Assembly (NCBI GenBank): GCA_944474755.1
Contig: OX104123.1
Span: forward strand, 61,807,898 to 61,871,897
Origin: Limnoperna fortunei
Lineage: Eukaryota; Mollusca; Bivalvia; Mytilida; Modiolidae
DNA: 64,000 bases
Reading direction: 5' to 3'
Notes under the pieces: generated by a model
The model's input: only the letters and a program-made list of their open reading frames with translations
Told to the model about the DNA's origin: nothing
The model's database searches: none
Translations under genes and position numbers: made by a program
In this document: piece after piece, positions 1 to 11,557 of the stretch
Layout: every line of letters starts with the position of its first letter
How positions within the stretch are numbered: position 1 is the first letter of the stretch

Positions 1-1141
1 TTGAGCACCTCTGATGAGTCTTGATTAGAGGAAATGCACCTCTGGCATACATGTAGCAAAATTTATTGCCTGGAACTCTGTTGTATTGTTGTTTTCTTCA
101 ACAATTTTTTTCTGGGTGGAAAACATACATACATACTGTACAGGATGAAATTCATGTACAACACAAAACAAAGGCCAAGGGTTTATTAGACTATTTTAAT
201 TTGAGAAAGGTCCTTTCAGGACCACTTCTGAAAAATCTTTTTATCGGTAAATTACCCATTTGGGAATCAAAATAAGGGGGTAAAGTTGTAAGTTTTGGGA
301 ATTCTGCATGATAAATGGAAATAATTTTCATTGTGAAAGGCTTTGAAAGGGTCCTATTAGAGGACCCTAGCGAATGCTTGAAAAATCCATGCAAGCTGAA
401 CCTGTCGTACATGTATATATATAATACAGTAATTTCCTACAAAGTTGGGTTATGACGACTTTGAAAGTTATTTTTATCAATATATTATGAACTACTGTAC
501 ATGTATTAGAGAAAATGTGAAAATCCAGCGTACGCCGTGGTGGCAAACAGATGTACATGTAAAATATACAAAATAAACAGGAACAAATAAAATGCATAAA
601 TAATGTTAATTGTACAGTTCAATAACTATTTTTATCGATGATCATTCAAAGGATGTTTACCATATCTGATATATCTTCGACTTCGATAATTGGGGCCAAG
701 CCGTCTATAATAACAATCCGGAGACGGAAAGGGAAAGAAAAAAAACTATACTGCAAGTCCGATCAAATACATTACGGTCGTGGACTGCTTAAAAAATTTT
801 GGAAACGCTTATGATTTGTTTGCATGTTTGGTTTATGTGTTTTATTTGTGAGTTTCGGGTGTAGTAGATAGTAGAAATCACAAGTCTTTGAAGCTGTGCT
901 AATGCTAAGGATTTACAAAGCTCGAGGCTATCCATTTGATTATCTATAAAGTTTTGAAGAAGTTAAGGTAGTTTTACTTCAACAAGAATGTCCCTAACGG
1001 CGTCCATCTTGTCGTCTGCTAATATGTCATGGCGGGACAATTCCGGTGTCTTCAGAAACTTTTCGTTAAAAAAAAATCCGGAACGAGGCACGTGATCAGT
1101 ATGTGGCGCCAATTTGTTTAGCCTCATTATAATGAAAAACG
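1..1141. other. No gene recognised
   Basis: The sequence is AT-rich. Reading frames here are short, unconserved-looking and overlap on both strands, and none shows a domain I recognise. I see no tRNA, repeat array or terminal repeat. Confidence 0.5.
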
Positions 1142-1463
1142 AACCGCATATAAAGAAGAGTGAACAGCATATAAAAAAGTTTTAACCGCGTATAAAGTAA
1201 AGGTAAAAGTACCCGATATAAAGATTGGAGCTACCACATATAAGGATAGGATGACCACATATAAAGAAGAAAGCACCACATATAAAGAAGAAAGCACACC
1301 ATATAAAGAAGAATGCACCACATATAAAGAAGAATGCACCACATATAAAGAAGAGTGCACTGCATATAAAGAAAAAAGCACTGCATATAAAGAAGAATGG
1401 ACCACATATAAACAAGATAGCACTGCATATAAAGCGAAAACCACAGCATATCAAAATAATTGA
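1142..1463. repeat. 21-bp tandem repeat array, about 14 units
   Basis: Direct repeats of about 21 bp have the consensus ACCACATATAAAGAAGAAAGC, degenerate at the left end (1142-1230) and tighter from 1250 to 1440. Because 21 is a multiple of three, the array stays open over its tight part: the plus strand reads a 7-residue unit (TTYKEES) ten times, and the minus strand is open in several frames. That openness follows from the period and is not evidence of a gene. The unit differs from the 21-bp array at 5912-6142. Confidence 0.85.
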
Positions 1464-2400
1464 CCAGATAAGACAGTTACGGCGTATCATATATGAGTGT
1501 TTGTGTTTTTATAAGACACAACCGCTTGAAATATACGAAGGTTTGGTGCCATCTAACCTGATTTAATCCACCATCGCTTTTGAAATGTTTGTACCAAGTC
1601 TTGACCCTTGCCGTTTTCAATTCCTGTGCTACGTTATATATTGCTTCGTTTAGTTTTCTTTTTGTGACATTTGAGATCATATCCGTTTGATATTTTGGGG
1701 TTTCCTTTGTTATTATCTTTAGTGTTCATTATTAGAATCATATGATGTAATGCAAAAATTTAGAAAATTTTATACAATGTGTATTTTTAAAAAGTTCTGA
1801 TAATTCCGATAAGAAAGTTATTGTTGAGTTGAAATTTTAAAAACCATTTTACTTTTTCGGTTAGAATTGTAACTAATAAAAACGCAATAACCAGTCATAA
1901 ACTTGTAAATAAATGTTTAATTTGTACATTGTTAACGTGCGTATAAAATTGTCTATAAATCTATTAACAAAAAATGTATATTACTTTTTACGGCGTCAAC
2001 GTACCGCAACTACCGATTAGCAATGCACAGTCCGAAATAAGACAGTTAAGTATGAGTCCACGTAGGAATCAGGCAAAATGCATTCATGTGATGGCACATG
2101 AAGAAAAAAAACGCAGACTTTTGATCATGGCATTTGATAAAACTATCCAATGTAACAACATTCTAATTTATTAAAGTTCTGGATTATTTTGCCTTTTTAA
2201 GATATAATCATTTGAAATTTAGTTGAATTATACAGTAAAAAATGCCGGGAAATTTTCCTGTCAAATTTTTCTCTATGTAACCAGTCAAAAATTATCTAGG
2301 CAATTGACACTTTTTCAAATGTTAGAATTTGTTTTTTTATCAAAATAAATGCATATAAGCCAAAAAAGCTAAAAACAAAATTTGTGATGTGCCGCCCACT
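1464..2400. other. No gene recognised
   Basis: AT-rich sequence with two short unassigned reading frames (minus 1680-1477 and plus 1974-2174). Neither has a recognisable motif or a convincing splice context. Confidence 0.4.
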
Positions 2401-2430
2401 GCCTGACCCTTAGCAAGAATACTACTTAAA

Positions 2431-2950
2431 TGTACAGCAGTGGTGAAACAGAATGGTGACATGTTTATTCTGGGCAAGGGTCACATCCATTCAGCCTGGT
2501 GGTCTGGAGGCAGTCAGAATAAAGATGAAGGTTCGTTTTTTTATAGATTTGCATTGTTTCAATATATTTATTATACTATTAATATTGTATTTTATTTGGT
2601 TTTTTTTTGCCTAACGTCCAGCAACAATACTTCAGCCAATATATACTATTGCGTTTTAATGATGTTAATGAATTGAATTTAAAATAACATTCCAATGTTT
2701 TCATCCGTTTTACTTTTATTTATCTAATGAAAATTATGTTGAGGGCTGGCATCGAAGATTAAACAAGAAGAACAATGACCAGGTACCACCCATATACATA
2801 CTGATACAGCAACTGTACACAGAAGCCAGCCTTATTCATCTCCAACGCAAGCTTGGATCTGAAGGCAATTTGTCTCGCTTGCAGAGAAAACGTGCCAGCA
2901 CAACCCACGCCCAGATATTAGCTCTTTTGGACCAATACACCACCAAATAA
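2431..2950 (+). pseudogene. FLYWCH-type zinc finger / MULE transposase-related relic (two exon-like blocks)
   Basis: The first block (about 2431-2530) reads KCTAVVKQNGDMF and then GKGHIHSA. This has the spacing of the second half of a FLYWCH zinc finger, with a late cysteine followed by H-x-H. The second block (2744-2950) begins after a possible splice acceptor AG at 2742-2743. It reads GWHRRLNKKNND, then PIYILIQQLYTEAS, then GNLSRLQRKR, and stops at TAA 2948-2950. That WHRRLN...RxQRK layout is typical of the C-terminus of FLYWCH/MULE transposon proteins in invertebrates. The catalytic core is not visible between the blocks, so this is a remnant. The assignment is pattern recognition from memory of the family. 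Confidence 0.5.
2604..2642 (-). repeat. Tiny relic of an I-group LINE 3' end
   Basis: CTAACGTCCAGCAACAATAC followed by TTCAGCC matches, with a few differences, the terminal segment of the LINE copies at 16.6, 18.7 and 41.7 kb (TTTAACGTCCAGCAAGCAAT then ATTTCAGCT). It is in the same minus orientation as those copies. Confidence 0.4.
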
Positions 2951-4669
2951 ATCAGCACCAACAGACTGCTAAGCTGTGCAGTGCCATCAACGCACCAAAT
3001 CAGGAATAGTATTTTTCAATGAAATTGTTGCTGTCGTGTCTTCGTCTTTTCATATAAAAAGAAGAACGATTAAAAACTTTAAACATACATATTTGCTTTA
3101 AGACCGAAGAAACAGCACATTTTTATGATTAATCTGATTTCATAACATATAATCAAACAAAAAAAAGAAAAAAATATGTACTAATTACCGATTTTTGTAA
3201 GTGGGGCAATTTTTCTCAATGCGGGGCGTCTTGTTAAGAGGGGCGATTTTGTTTAAGGTATGGGCGTTTTTACAGGGGGCGATTTTGCAAAACGTGGAGG
3301 GCGTTTTTGAAAAAAAGGGGGGGGGGGTTGACTTCTATTCAATTTAATTAAAACCTGACAACAAAATGACGGCCAGTTTTCTAACCATAAATCTAGGGTT
3401 TTCAAAGGGTACTCCAGTTTTATCTCAGAACAGACTAAACGACACGATAAAGATGAACAATGTCGGAAAGTTAATCTAAACTATAAACAAACAAAGAGAA
3501 ACAAACACATGAAAGCAATATGAGACTTTGAGCAGACTTTTATAGATTACAATGTGCCGGCTTATTAACAAGTAGTGTGGAAAGCTATATGTGTATGCAT
3601 ATAGAATGAGAATGTTCAAAGGTTTGTTATCATACAAACGTTTTCGTAAACAAAAGGTTATTATTAGCTCTTTTCATATTACATCATAGGTTGGCTTTAG
3701 ACATAGGATTTAGCCTTTAGTTGTACAATCTATAAAGTGGCATGTATTATGCAAAATCTTAGCTTTGCAAACAAGTAGCCTTATATCGTCCGCAATTAGT
3801 TTTCGCATTTTAAATATTTAGAATAAATGGTCAGGTACTGATCATTGTGGTAAATGAGTATTTTTAAATTACTTGATGGAATATAAACATAGCATATCAT
3901 TAATGCTATATCTGAAGATAATTATTGTAACAGTATAGAGACCAGTGTTATAATCAACAACACTTTGCTAAAGTGCATAAGATAATTGAGTTTTTAATTA
4001 CAATGCTCTTAGGTCGAAAGGAAAAAGGCCAATCATTAATAGACAGGTGGAGATTCGGAACTTGTACCGGTACCGATAGGCGAAACGTGTAATTATTCCT
4101 TCTACATTATCATGACTGACTGGTGTTTCATGTGAGACGTACAAGTTTGTCACAAACTTCTAGAATGCTGTTGACAAGTAGGTCAATCGCGTGTAGTTTT
4201 CTTTACATAAAGCAGCTTTATGATTAATGTTGAGTGCTATATTAAGTTTAGGATATGCTGCATCATTTTTATTCAAACTTTTATTTCTTAGGTCTTTATA
4301 AAACCCGATGAAATGTATTTTTCTAACACTCTTAAAAAAGACAAATGGGAAAGGCTACCATTTTTAGATTTGGCGCTAATATAAAACTCATAATATATGC
4401 TTCATAGAAACGACTGACGGATCTGTTTAAGTAACTTTTGGTTTGTTTTCACTTTTGATTTTAATTTTGGCGCCTTATATATTAACGAGAAATACACGTA
4501 CAAGTACATTTGGAAAGAAATCTGAACACAAATAACTACAAGTAAACCCGTGAAGCGTACCTGTAGCTACGCGTACCAGTATAAGTGTCTGATCTCAACC
4601 TCTCTATTAATTAAATTGATGGATTAAGTAAGTAAATAGTAATGTCTATGTTTGGAGATACGTCTTCAT
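2951..4669. other. No gene; short G-rich direct repeats at 3195-3335
   Basis: At 3195-3335 a short run of imperfect repeats of the type GGGGCGATTTTG / GGGCGTTTTT recurs every 20-35 bp and ends in a G homopolymer of about 10. The rest of the interval is AT-rich with no recognisable coding, RNA or mobile sequence. Confidence 0.45.
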
Positions 4670-4678
4670 TCATATCGT

Positions 4679-5107
4679 GGGGGCCTTGGTGGCCGAGTGG
4701 TTATAATTCGTCTTCTATTGATCACGTGGTCTGTCAACACTGAGATTGCTGTTCGATTCTCATTGCAGGCAGGGTGTACTCGACTCCAATCTTAATTGAC
4801 AAGGATTGCCAGTTTTCCTACCGCAGGTCGGGGGTTTTCTCCGGGTACTCCGGCTTCCTCCTCCAATAAAAACTGGACGCCATGATATAGCTGAAAAATT
4901 GCTGAAAGTGGCGTTAAACACCATCAAACAAACAAACAAACAATCGATTCTCATTGCAGGCAGGGTGTACTCGACTCCAATCTTAATTGACAAGGATTGC
5001 CAGTTTTTCTACCGCAGGTCGGGGTCCTGCCCCAATAAAAACTGGACGCCATGATATAGCTGGAAAATTGCTGAAAGTGGCGTTAAAACACCGTTCAAAT
5101 AAAACAA
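4679..5107 (+). mobile_element. tRNA-headed V-SINE, dimeric (full unit plus 5'-truncated second unit)
   Basis: The first unit (4679-about 4943) starts GGGGCCTTGGTGGCCGAGTG, with an A-box-like GGCCGAGTGG and a B-box-like GTTCGATTC, which form a Ser-tRNA-like head. The central part contains CTCCGGGTACTCCGGCTTCC, matching the core of V-SINEs. The tail contains ATAGCTGAAAAATTGCTGAA and then GTGGCGTTAAACACC with a CAAA-rich end. The second unit (about 4944-5107) restarts at the B box (TCGATTCTCATTGCAGGCAG) and repeats the body and tail. The pair is flanked by the direct repeat TCATATCGT (4670-4678 and 5108-5116), so both units seem to have inserted together. The family resembles molluscan RUDI from memory. 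Confidence 0.85.
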
Positions 5108-5116
5108 TCATATCGT

Positions 5117-5864
5117 AAAACATATTCAACATGTGATAAAATAAAGGAAAGGCATCATAAAACATTTAAATTATTTAATATATCAATAAACTATTATGTG
5201 TTTGCCTCGTTTCCATGGGATATATCAAATAAAACTAGAAAGATCGGATTTAGATGGATTGTCCACCAATAACATATTAGTGTCAAATGTCCAGCAAGAA
5301 AAAAATGACCTTTCATTTTTAGGTAAGGAAAGCGAAAATTCTACTTGTGGGATATCTGTGGTAATCCTATAGGGTAGAAATATTGTAATTGTAACGCTCT
5401 TTTCTATGTCCACAAAAGAACAAACTTACATCTTCCTAAAGATCGTTGTATTTTTGTATATATAAAGAGCAGATAGACCAAACACAAACATCTTAATGCA
5501 TTTAATCGCTCGAGAGAAAAATAATTTACATGGTTTTCTTAAAATTCTACCAAATGATTTCTATGCTGATGCATTTGACACCTATAGAAAAACACAGGAT
5601 GATTTAAAATGTCAGTTATCATACCTGTACAACGTTCAAAATATTACACATGCATTTGTTCAGAATTTTTTTTGTACTAACATGTTAAATTTTTAAAACG
5701 TTAAGACAATTTATAAATAAACAAGAATTGTTATAATATTTTGAAACTTTATTATAAAATAAAGATCAGGTTGTGTGCCTCATTTAAACTGAAATCTAAT
5801 ATGGCGTATATAAAACCAGTAACAAATTGTTACACTGTTTCAACGCACGCAACTCGACACTTAA
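5117..5864. other. No gene recognised
   Basis: Flanking AT-rich DNA to the left of the large TIR element. One 66-codon frame (5496-5696) has no recognisable domain. The last six bases before the element are CTTAAC, the proposed target duplication. Confidence 0.4.
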
Positions 5865-5865
5865 C

Positions 5866-5935
5866 TATGAAAGCTTATTCTTGTCATTTATAAGGGTGAA
5901 AAAAAATATATAAATCGTGGCCACGAATTAGTAAA
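5866..5935 (+). repeat. Left terminal inverted repeat of the large element
   Basis: Pairs with 40375-40444 in inverted orientation. It begins TATGAAAGCTTATTC and runs into the first copy of the 21-bp subterminal repeat. Confidence 0.8.
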
Positions 5936-6142
5936 TCGTGGCCACGAATTAATATTTCGTGGCCACGAATTAATATAACGTGGCCATGAATTAGTATATC
6001 GTGGCCACGAATTAGTTAATCGTGGCCACGAATTAGCAAATCGTGGCCCCGAATTAGTATAGCGTGGCCACGAATTATTAAATCGTGGCCACGAATTAGT
6101 ATATCGTGGTCACGAATTAGTAATCCGTGCCCACGAATTAGT
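5912..6142. repeat. Subterminal array: eleven 21-bp units with palindromic core
   Basis: Eleven direct copies of AAATCGTGGCCACGAATTAGT lie at exact 21-bp spacing. Each contains the 12-bp palindrome TCGTGGCCACGA or a variant differing at one or a few positions. The two-fold symmetric core repeated on one face of the helix (two turns per unit) resembles an array of protein-binding sites. The right end of the element has only one clear copy and two or three decayed ones, so the ends are unequal. The inferred role is transposase binding; no sequence feature proves it. Confidence 0.9.
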
Positions 6143-6299
6143 CTTAATTTGTCAACCATTTAGCAGCAGGGTTGCCACAGCCGGTATGGTAAGATTTTTT
6201 TTATAAAAGGGGTGGTAGGTAAACTCACCAATATGTAAATAAGCATGATAATAAATCACCGATTTCACATCATTCTTTGCTTAAATCACGCGAAAAATT

Positions 6300-6430
6300 T
6301 GATAACTGTTAAGCTGTTATGGGGGAGGGGTGGACATCTGCGCTTTTTAACCTGTAATATGATTGGACATTTGCGCTTTTGATAAGTTGACATTTGCGCT
6401 TCTTGAAAGTGGACGTTCGTGCATTTAAAT
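6300..6430. repeat. Short degenerate tandem repeat (about 30 bp)
   Basis: Variants of TGGACATTTGCGCTTTT occur three or four times between 6330 and 6430. It resembles in style, but not in sequence, the G-rich repeats at 3195-3335. No function is evident. Confidence 0.45.
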
Positions 6431-6550
6431 TTATACATTTAAATTGTTGAAACAATCTATGTATTTATAAAACGGATGTTCTAATATATGATATTAAATT
6501 TTAAAAGCTTTAACATAATGTAAGTGAAAAAAAATAATGAGAAATTATTC

Positions 6551-7050
6551 AAATTAAATCAAATCAAATCATTTATTGGCATAAAATCCACATGTATAGG
6601 ATTATAACCAGTTACAAACAAAACGGCACAATACATCAAATAAGGAACCATACCATTATAAACATATTAATAATAATAAAGACGAGGCATTGTAAAGAAG
6701 ATATTCTCCCTAGGCACAAATTTAGCATTGTAGAGAAGCTATTCTCTCAGGATGTTCACTAACAAAGGTCAAATATATTTATATAGTATTTAGACTATCA
6801 GATTAAACTATTAAATGTTGAATAAAACATTACCAATCAACACCTTTTAGTTCCAAGTTCAATTTATACATTTCAGCAACACCTAAAACACATATAAGAC
6901 ATAAATCTGTATCAATTATTTAAACTGCTGAATTTTAACATGAACATGTATCTAACTTGATAGAATGAATCTCTACATGGTGCCTAAGGGTTAAATTACT
7001 CGATACTTAATCCTTAAACACAAGTCCAAATGGAGAAATAAAGACACACA
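6551..7050 (-). repeat. Possible LINE 3' untranslated tail
   Basis: Read on the minus strand, the segment ends in GCCAATAAATGATTTGATTT, an AATAAAT-type motif followed by a pentamer repeat (TTTGA). That is the same architecture as the tail of the LINE at 54.5 kb (TAATAAATTGTTCTG repeats). No coding part of such an element is recognisable upstream, so this is at best a 5'-truncated copy. Confidence 0.3.
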
Positions 7051-8301
7051 CACACACACAAAGAGCAAAAATGACAAAAACAAATGCAAATCAAAAAGAG
7101 ATAAAATAACAAAAAGTTATTTATTGTATAAATATGTTCAAAGTACATTGAAAAACGTGAAAATAATTGAACTTAATATAAAACCAAAAAATGTTTAGGA
7201 TTTCGGGGAAAAGGTGGACTAAACAAATTATCATGTCCCCAAGAACCTATGATATCAATGTTCTCTCTTTATTGCCGTAAGTACTGTGGTCCGTAACTCG
7301 GTCCGAAATATTATCATATTCTAAAAACGCGTTTCTTTCCCCGTGTTTCAACCATCCCGAACGTCTCTCCATGTCTGCAGTTTTTAGGCTGTTCAACTGT
7401 CATATATGGGAGATAACTCTATGTACCGGAAGTTGTAATTTAATGAATCAAATTCACGTGGAGAGAGTGCAATCGGAAAGGAAAAAAGAATTGAGAAGAT
7501 ACACGTTCATTTAGTTTGGTATGTCTTAATGACTCGAAAATAGAATTATTTTAACAACAAAAGTTGACTTTTAGCGGCAAGCCAGTTGAAGCACCTCGTC
7601 TTTTTTAAGAAAAATAAAATACTCAATAGCACAGCATCATAGAAAGACATGTTTTTCTGCATTGACTATTTTGTCCTGCATTTTATTCATATTTTATCGT
7701 AATTTTTTACTCGACCGTTTTTTTCCGGTGATTTTTTTTAGTAATAGTCCGTTATTTATTGTATGAGTTGTCTCCCTTAGACTATAGTTTGTTTCCGTAT
7801 TTTGCTTGATAACTATTAACGAATACCGTTAGATATCGTTATGTTTAATAAAATACATATGTACCCTTGTGCAAGATAATTAATCAGAAACAGACTGAGA
7901 TTGATGTATATGCATGTTATAGTAAAAAATAAATTCATGAATACCAAAACAAAAAAGTTGTTGTATATGTTGTTATTTAATAATATGAATCAATTTCACA
8001 TTTTAGAATAATATGATAACTGTTGGTAAAAAATGAGACACAGCAATATTTGGCTTAATAAAAACAATTAAAAATTTTCCAATTTTTATTTCAGACTTAT
8101 TACCTATTACACAGAAGGACCTTTACACAATCATTAGAAAATAATACTAGTAAACTGAAAAAGTGTAAGTATATCAATAAAAATTATCAATTTTAAGGGG
8201 GCATCTTATCATTGGGGCTGAAGTGCATTTTCTTTGTGTGCAGATTTTGAATAAATAACTAGTCTCAGCTAAAAAGCTCTCAATTATTTTGTTATTACTT
8301 T
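7051..8301. other. No gene; CA microsatellite near 7047
   Basis: A short (AC)n run occurs near 7047-7061. The remainder is AT-rich interior sequence of the large element with no recognisable reading frame. Confidence 0.4.
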
Positions 8302-8403
8302 AATTTGTTTGTTAAATGGTGTTTAATGCCACTTTTTCATTAATTTTCAGTTATATTGTGGCTTTAATTTTGTATTGGGGAGGAAGATGGAGTAATAAGT
8401 ACA
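8302..8403 (-). mobile_element. V-SINE 3'-end fragment, decayed
   Basis: The minus strand reads CTTCCTCCCCAATACAAAAT, then AACTGAAAATTAATGAAAAA and GTGGCATTAAACACCAT. This corresponds to the core end and tail of the SINEs at 4679 and 35741 with many substitutions. Only the 3' third is present. Confidence 0.6.
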
Positions 8404-8995
8404 TATTGCTTCAGGGAAAAGGATGATTTTAATTTTGTTTTTATTGGATGCACAAAAAGCAATTTTTATTACAAAAATCTATCAAAATTTGTTATTGTAA
8501 ACTTATTATTTCAGACTTGGTTAAACACAGATTGAATATTGAATTGATTATCTTTAACAGACAATAATATAATATACTGATAAGGCTACAAAAAGCTGTA
8601 ACTATATGCACCAAATACAATTAATCAATATTAGTGATCACTACCGGGGCAATTCATTAGCCATTGGGGATGCGGTACATTTTGTTTGGGTACGTGGTAT
8701 TTTGTTTAAATAAGCGTACGAAATTATTTATAAAATTAAGATTACCCCTTAAATAAATGCCTATAAGTACAGATATAAAGATTATTTATGTCTGTAAATT
8801 GACAGCTTTCAACCAATTATTGCTTCTAATTGGTTGTATTATATCTCTGTGATATATACTCATGTACCTACCAATACACATTATTTTGGTTTATTTGATG
8901 TATCTAAAACTGTTATAATACCAACACAAATTACTTTTGAAAAATATGACACAACTTCACAACCATTAATCATGTTATGATTTAAAAACTTTCAG
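8404..8995. other. No gene; ends at a splice-acceptor-like site
   Basis: AT-rich sequence. A pyrimidine-poor but plausible acceptor (CTTTCAG at 8989-8995) sits four bases upstream of the ATG at 8999. Confidence 0.35.
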
Positions 8996-8998
8996 AGA

Positions 8999-9784
8999 AT
9001 GGCAAGATATGAATACTGGGTTTCCGGCTTTTTTAACGATCAATATATTTGCTTCAATGCCCGTTTAGCCATTATGTGCCGGTTCATCTGTAGGGAACAT
9101 TGTGATATTGTTCCTGATGATACCATTCCTGAAGCACTGGCAAGTTTCATGTCATATCTAAGTTATTGTCAGTGCCATAACTGTATGGATGTCCAGAGTA
9201 GGATTGGTGTTGCCAGTACAATAGATTCATCTGACTCGGTGTTTGATTTAAGTAACACTGGATCAGATTTATCTATTGATGTTGATGACCCAATTCCATC
9301 AGATTCAACAAACTGCTGACTTCACTATCTAATATTGAAAGTGAAGTTCAGTTGATTGATGATGCTGATAATGCAATTGCCTCCAGCTATAGAAATCCCA
9401 ATGCTTTCACATTCATTATTTTCTGAATGTGAAAGTCAGTGGCATTCTCTGTCGGAGGCAAATTGTGGTCAGAATGAATCAGAATCACCATTGATTGCTG
9501 CAATAGTTGAAGTTCATGCAACTTCAAATGTTGCAGCAACTATTTTTGGATCCGATTCTGATGATTCAGAAGTCCTTCTGCTAACAGAATCACCAAGTCA
9601 ATTTTCTCGATTTGATGCTTGTGATAGCCAATGGATTTCTGATTTAGAGTATGCACAGACACCTCAAGAATCAGTTGATCCAGTGAGTTTCAGTGATGCT
9701 GAAACACAGTGGCCCATGGATTCTCATGGTGTACCTCTTTATATCCCAGGTTTGAGTGGTGAACAAAACAGTACTAGTGACTGA
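8999..9784 (+). pseudogene. Unrecognised acidic, serine-rich protein gene, frame-disrupted
   Basis: An ATG directly after a splice-acceptor-like AG opens 106 codons (MARYEYWVSG..., with a Cys/His-bearing stretch CQCHNCMD near residues 58-65). The coding sense then seems to continue in a second frame (about 9320-9410, LTSLSNIESEVQLIDD) and returns to the first (9411-9784), which is rich in Asp, Glu, Ser and the recurring pattern SQW. This implies two compensating indels. The product would be about 260 residues and largely disordered after residue 70. I do not recognise a family. It lies inside the large TIR element, upstream of the transposase-like gene and in the same orientation, so it may be an accessory protein of that element. 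Confidence 0.45.
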
Positions 9785-11541
9785 GATTGTTCTGTTAGCA
9801 TTCTCAAACCTAGGAAATAATGTGAGATTTATTATTGTAAATAATAATAATATTATTATTATATAATATTAAATTTTGTATATACCAAAGTGTCAATTTG
9901 TAATTAGTTGTAAATTTCTGCTTGCACAGGTACAATAGTTTTCTCAGTAAATGATTTTTTATGAGGTTTGTCCATAATCACATAAGCTAAGTTCTATTCA
10001 CACTTCACTTAATTGTGTAATTGAGATGTATTCATTTTGGTCTTCTGGCAATATCAATCCTTCCAGTTTTTCTCTTAACATATAGTATAATGAATTATTA
10101 TTATTTGGCTGATTATATACTTTTTGTGGTCTGATTTATTATTACACCTCATGCAACAAAGTTTCTGGGGGGGGGGGGTATAATGTGTTTTAAACTTTGG
10201 GAAATTGTTACTAATACTTATATATATTCATTTACAATTTTAAAATTGATTTTCTGGGAAACTCATTAAGGAGGACTTAGTCAACTATCATGTACAAGTG
10301 TATATTCAATGTTATCATTTGGGTAGCGCTTACATTTCGTCATTTCTATATTATATATATATATATCAGAAATTTAAGAAATCCGCTGGATAGATATACT
10401 ATACGGTTGTCACAATACTTAGACGTTTGTATATATATATATATATATATTTGTACATGTAAGCATTTCAAGCAGCAGTCCTTCAATTGCTGTATATTGT
10501 ATTGATTTTAACTTGGAGTTATGATATAGAAATATTGGTCTTCAGTATTCTGGATTGTACATAATGGTTAAATGATAAGAATGTTTTGTATACCTAAAGT
10601 ATTCACACTTTGAGTGGAGAATTACTTTAAAAGGTATTTTTGCAGTTTTTTGTTAAGTCGCTTGCCAATAAAATTTACCATGCCACCAAAATTCAAACAA
10701 ACCTACCAAATGGTTAAATATTGAAAAATCGCAAGTCACATTCTTGGAACACTGCTTTACTTATAACACATAACTTAATAATGTTGGTTTATGCATTATA
10801 ATTTTTTAAAGAAATCACTTATGGAAACCATAATTTATTTCATATTTAACCATGGGCACATCACTGATATTGTATTTGTTGAAATTTAACCAGATATACA
10901 TGATTTATACATGTTTGATGTATTAAGTTTTATTTAAAAAAAGCATTATGATGTCATTAAATTTATTGCTAAATATATAATACTGTTACTGTTTGTGTTA
11001 TGTTAATCATCATAAACAAATTGACTGTATATTGTTGCACAATGTTTTTTAATGTATCATTGTGAAGGCAAGGTATATAATTTTCTTTGCTTTAATAAAT
11101 TTACAAATCACTCATGCTAAAGTTAAATAACATTGATTTTTTAATATCAATATAACAAAAAAGATAAATTTAATAATATTATTTAATGTTAGTATCTTTT
11201 ATTTTTAGGTATTTGAAGTTTAAATATTCAGTTCATCTTGAACTACAGGTAAGCACTATTTGAAATAAATACATATATACATGTACATGCATCCCCCCTT
11301 ATTATCCATCATAGTACGATCATTGAATATAAAAAATATGAGACGTTGTAGCTTGATTTCATGCAGGGTGTGCTGCATTTTTTGAAAGTAGCCAAAAATT
11401 GTAATAAACTATTAAACAGCCATTCTGTGAAACTAGAATGATCCTTTTACAAATTGTTACACATACTATTAGTATTCAATTTATATAAGGTTTTTATTTC
11501 TCATTGTACAGCTTTACATGTGGTAAACAAAAAACTTTCAG
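9785..11541. other. Non-coding stretch with microsatellites and a short 5' exon candidate
   Basis: Contains (AAT)n near 9838-9870, a G run near 10167, and (AT)n runs at 10351-10368 and 10432-10452. A 30-base block at 11219-11248 is bounded by an acceptor TTTTTAG and a perfect donor GTAAGC. It could be a 5' untranslated exon of the downstream gene, whose next exon begins after the acceptor ending at 11541. Confidence 0.4.
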
Positions 11542-11557
11542 CTAACGAACTGTCAAA

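Noticed and set aside
1127..1490. Three overlapping reading frames (LYVVHSS and related) on the minus strand
   Set aside because: They are a by-product of a 21-bp repeat, which keeps several frames open without selection.
4679..4760. Functional tRNA-Ser gene
   Set aside because: Box A and box B resemble a tRNA, but the sequence continues into a V-SINE core and tail, the cloverleaf is disrupted, and the block is flanked by a retrotransposition-type duplication. The same applies at 35741.
5912..6142. CRISPR-like array
   Set aside because: The units are contiguous 21-bp direct repeats with no unique spacers, in a eukaryotic context with spliced genes and LINEs.
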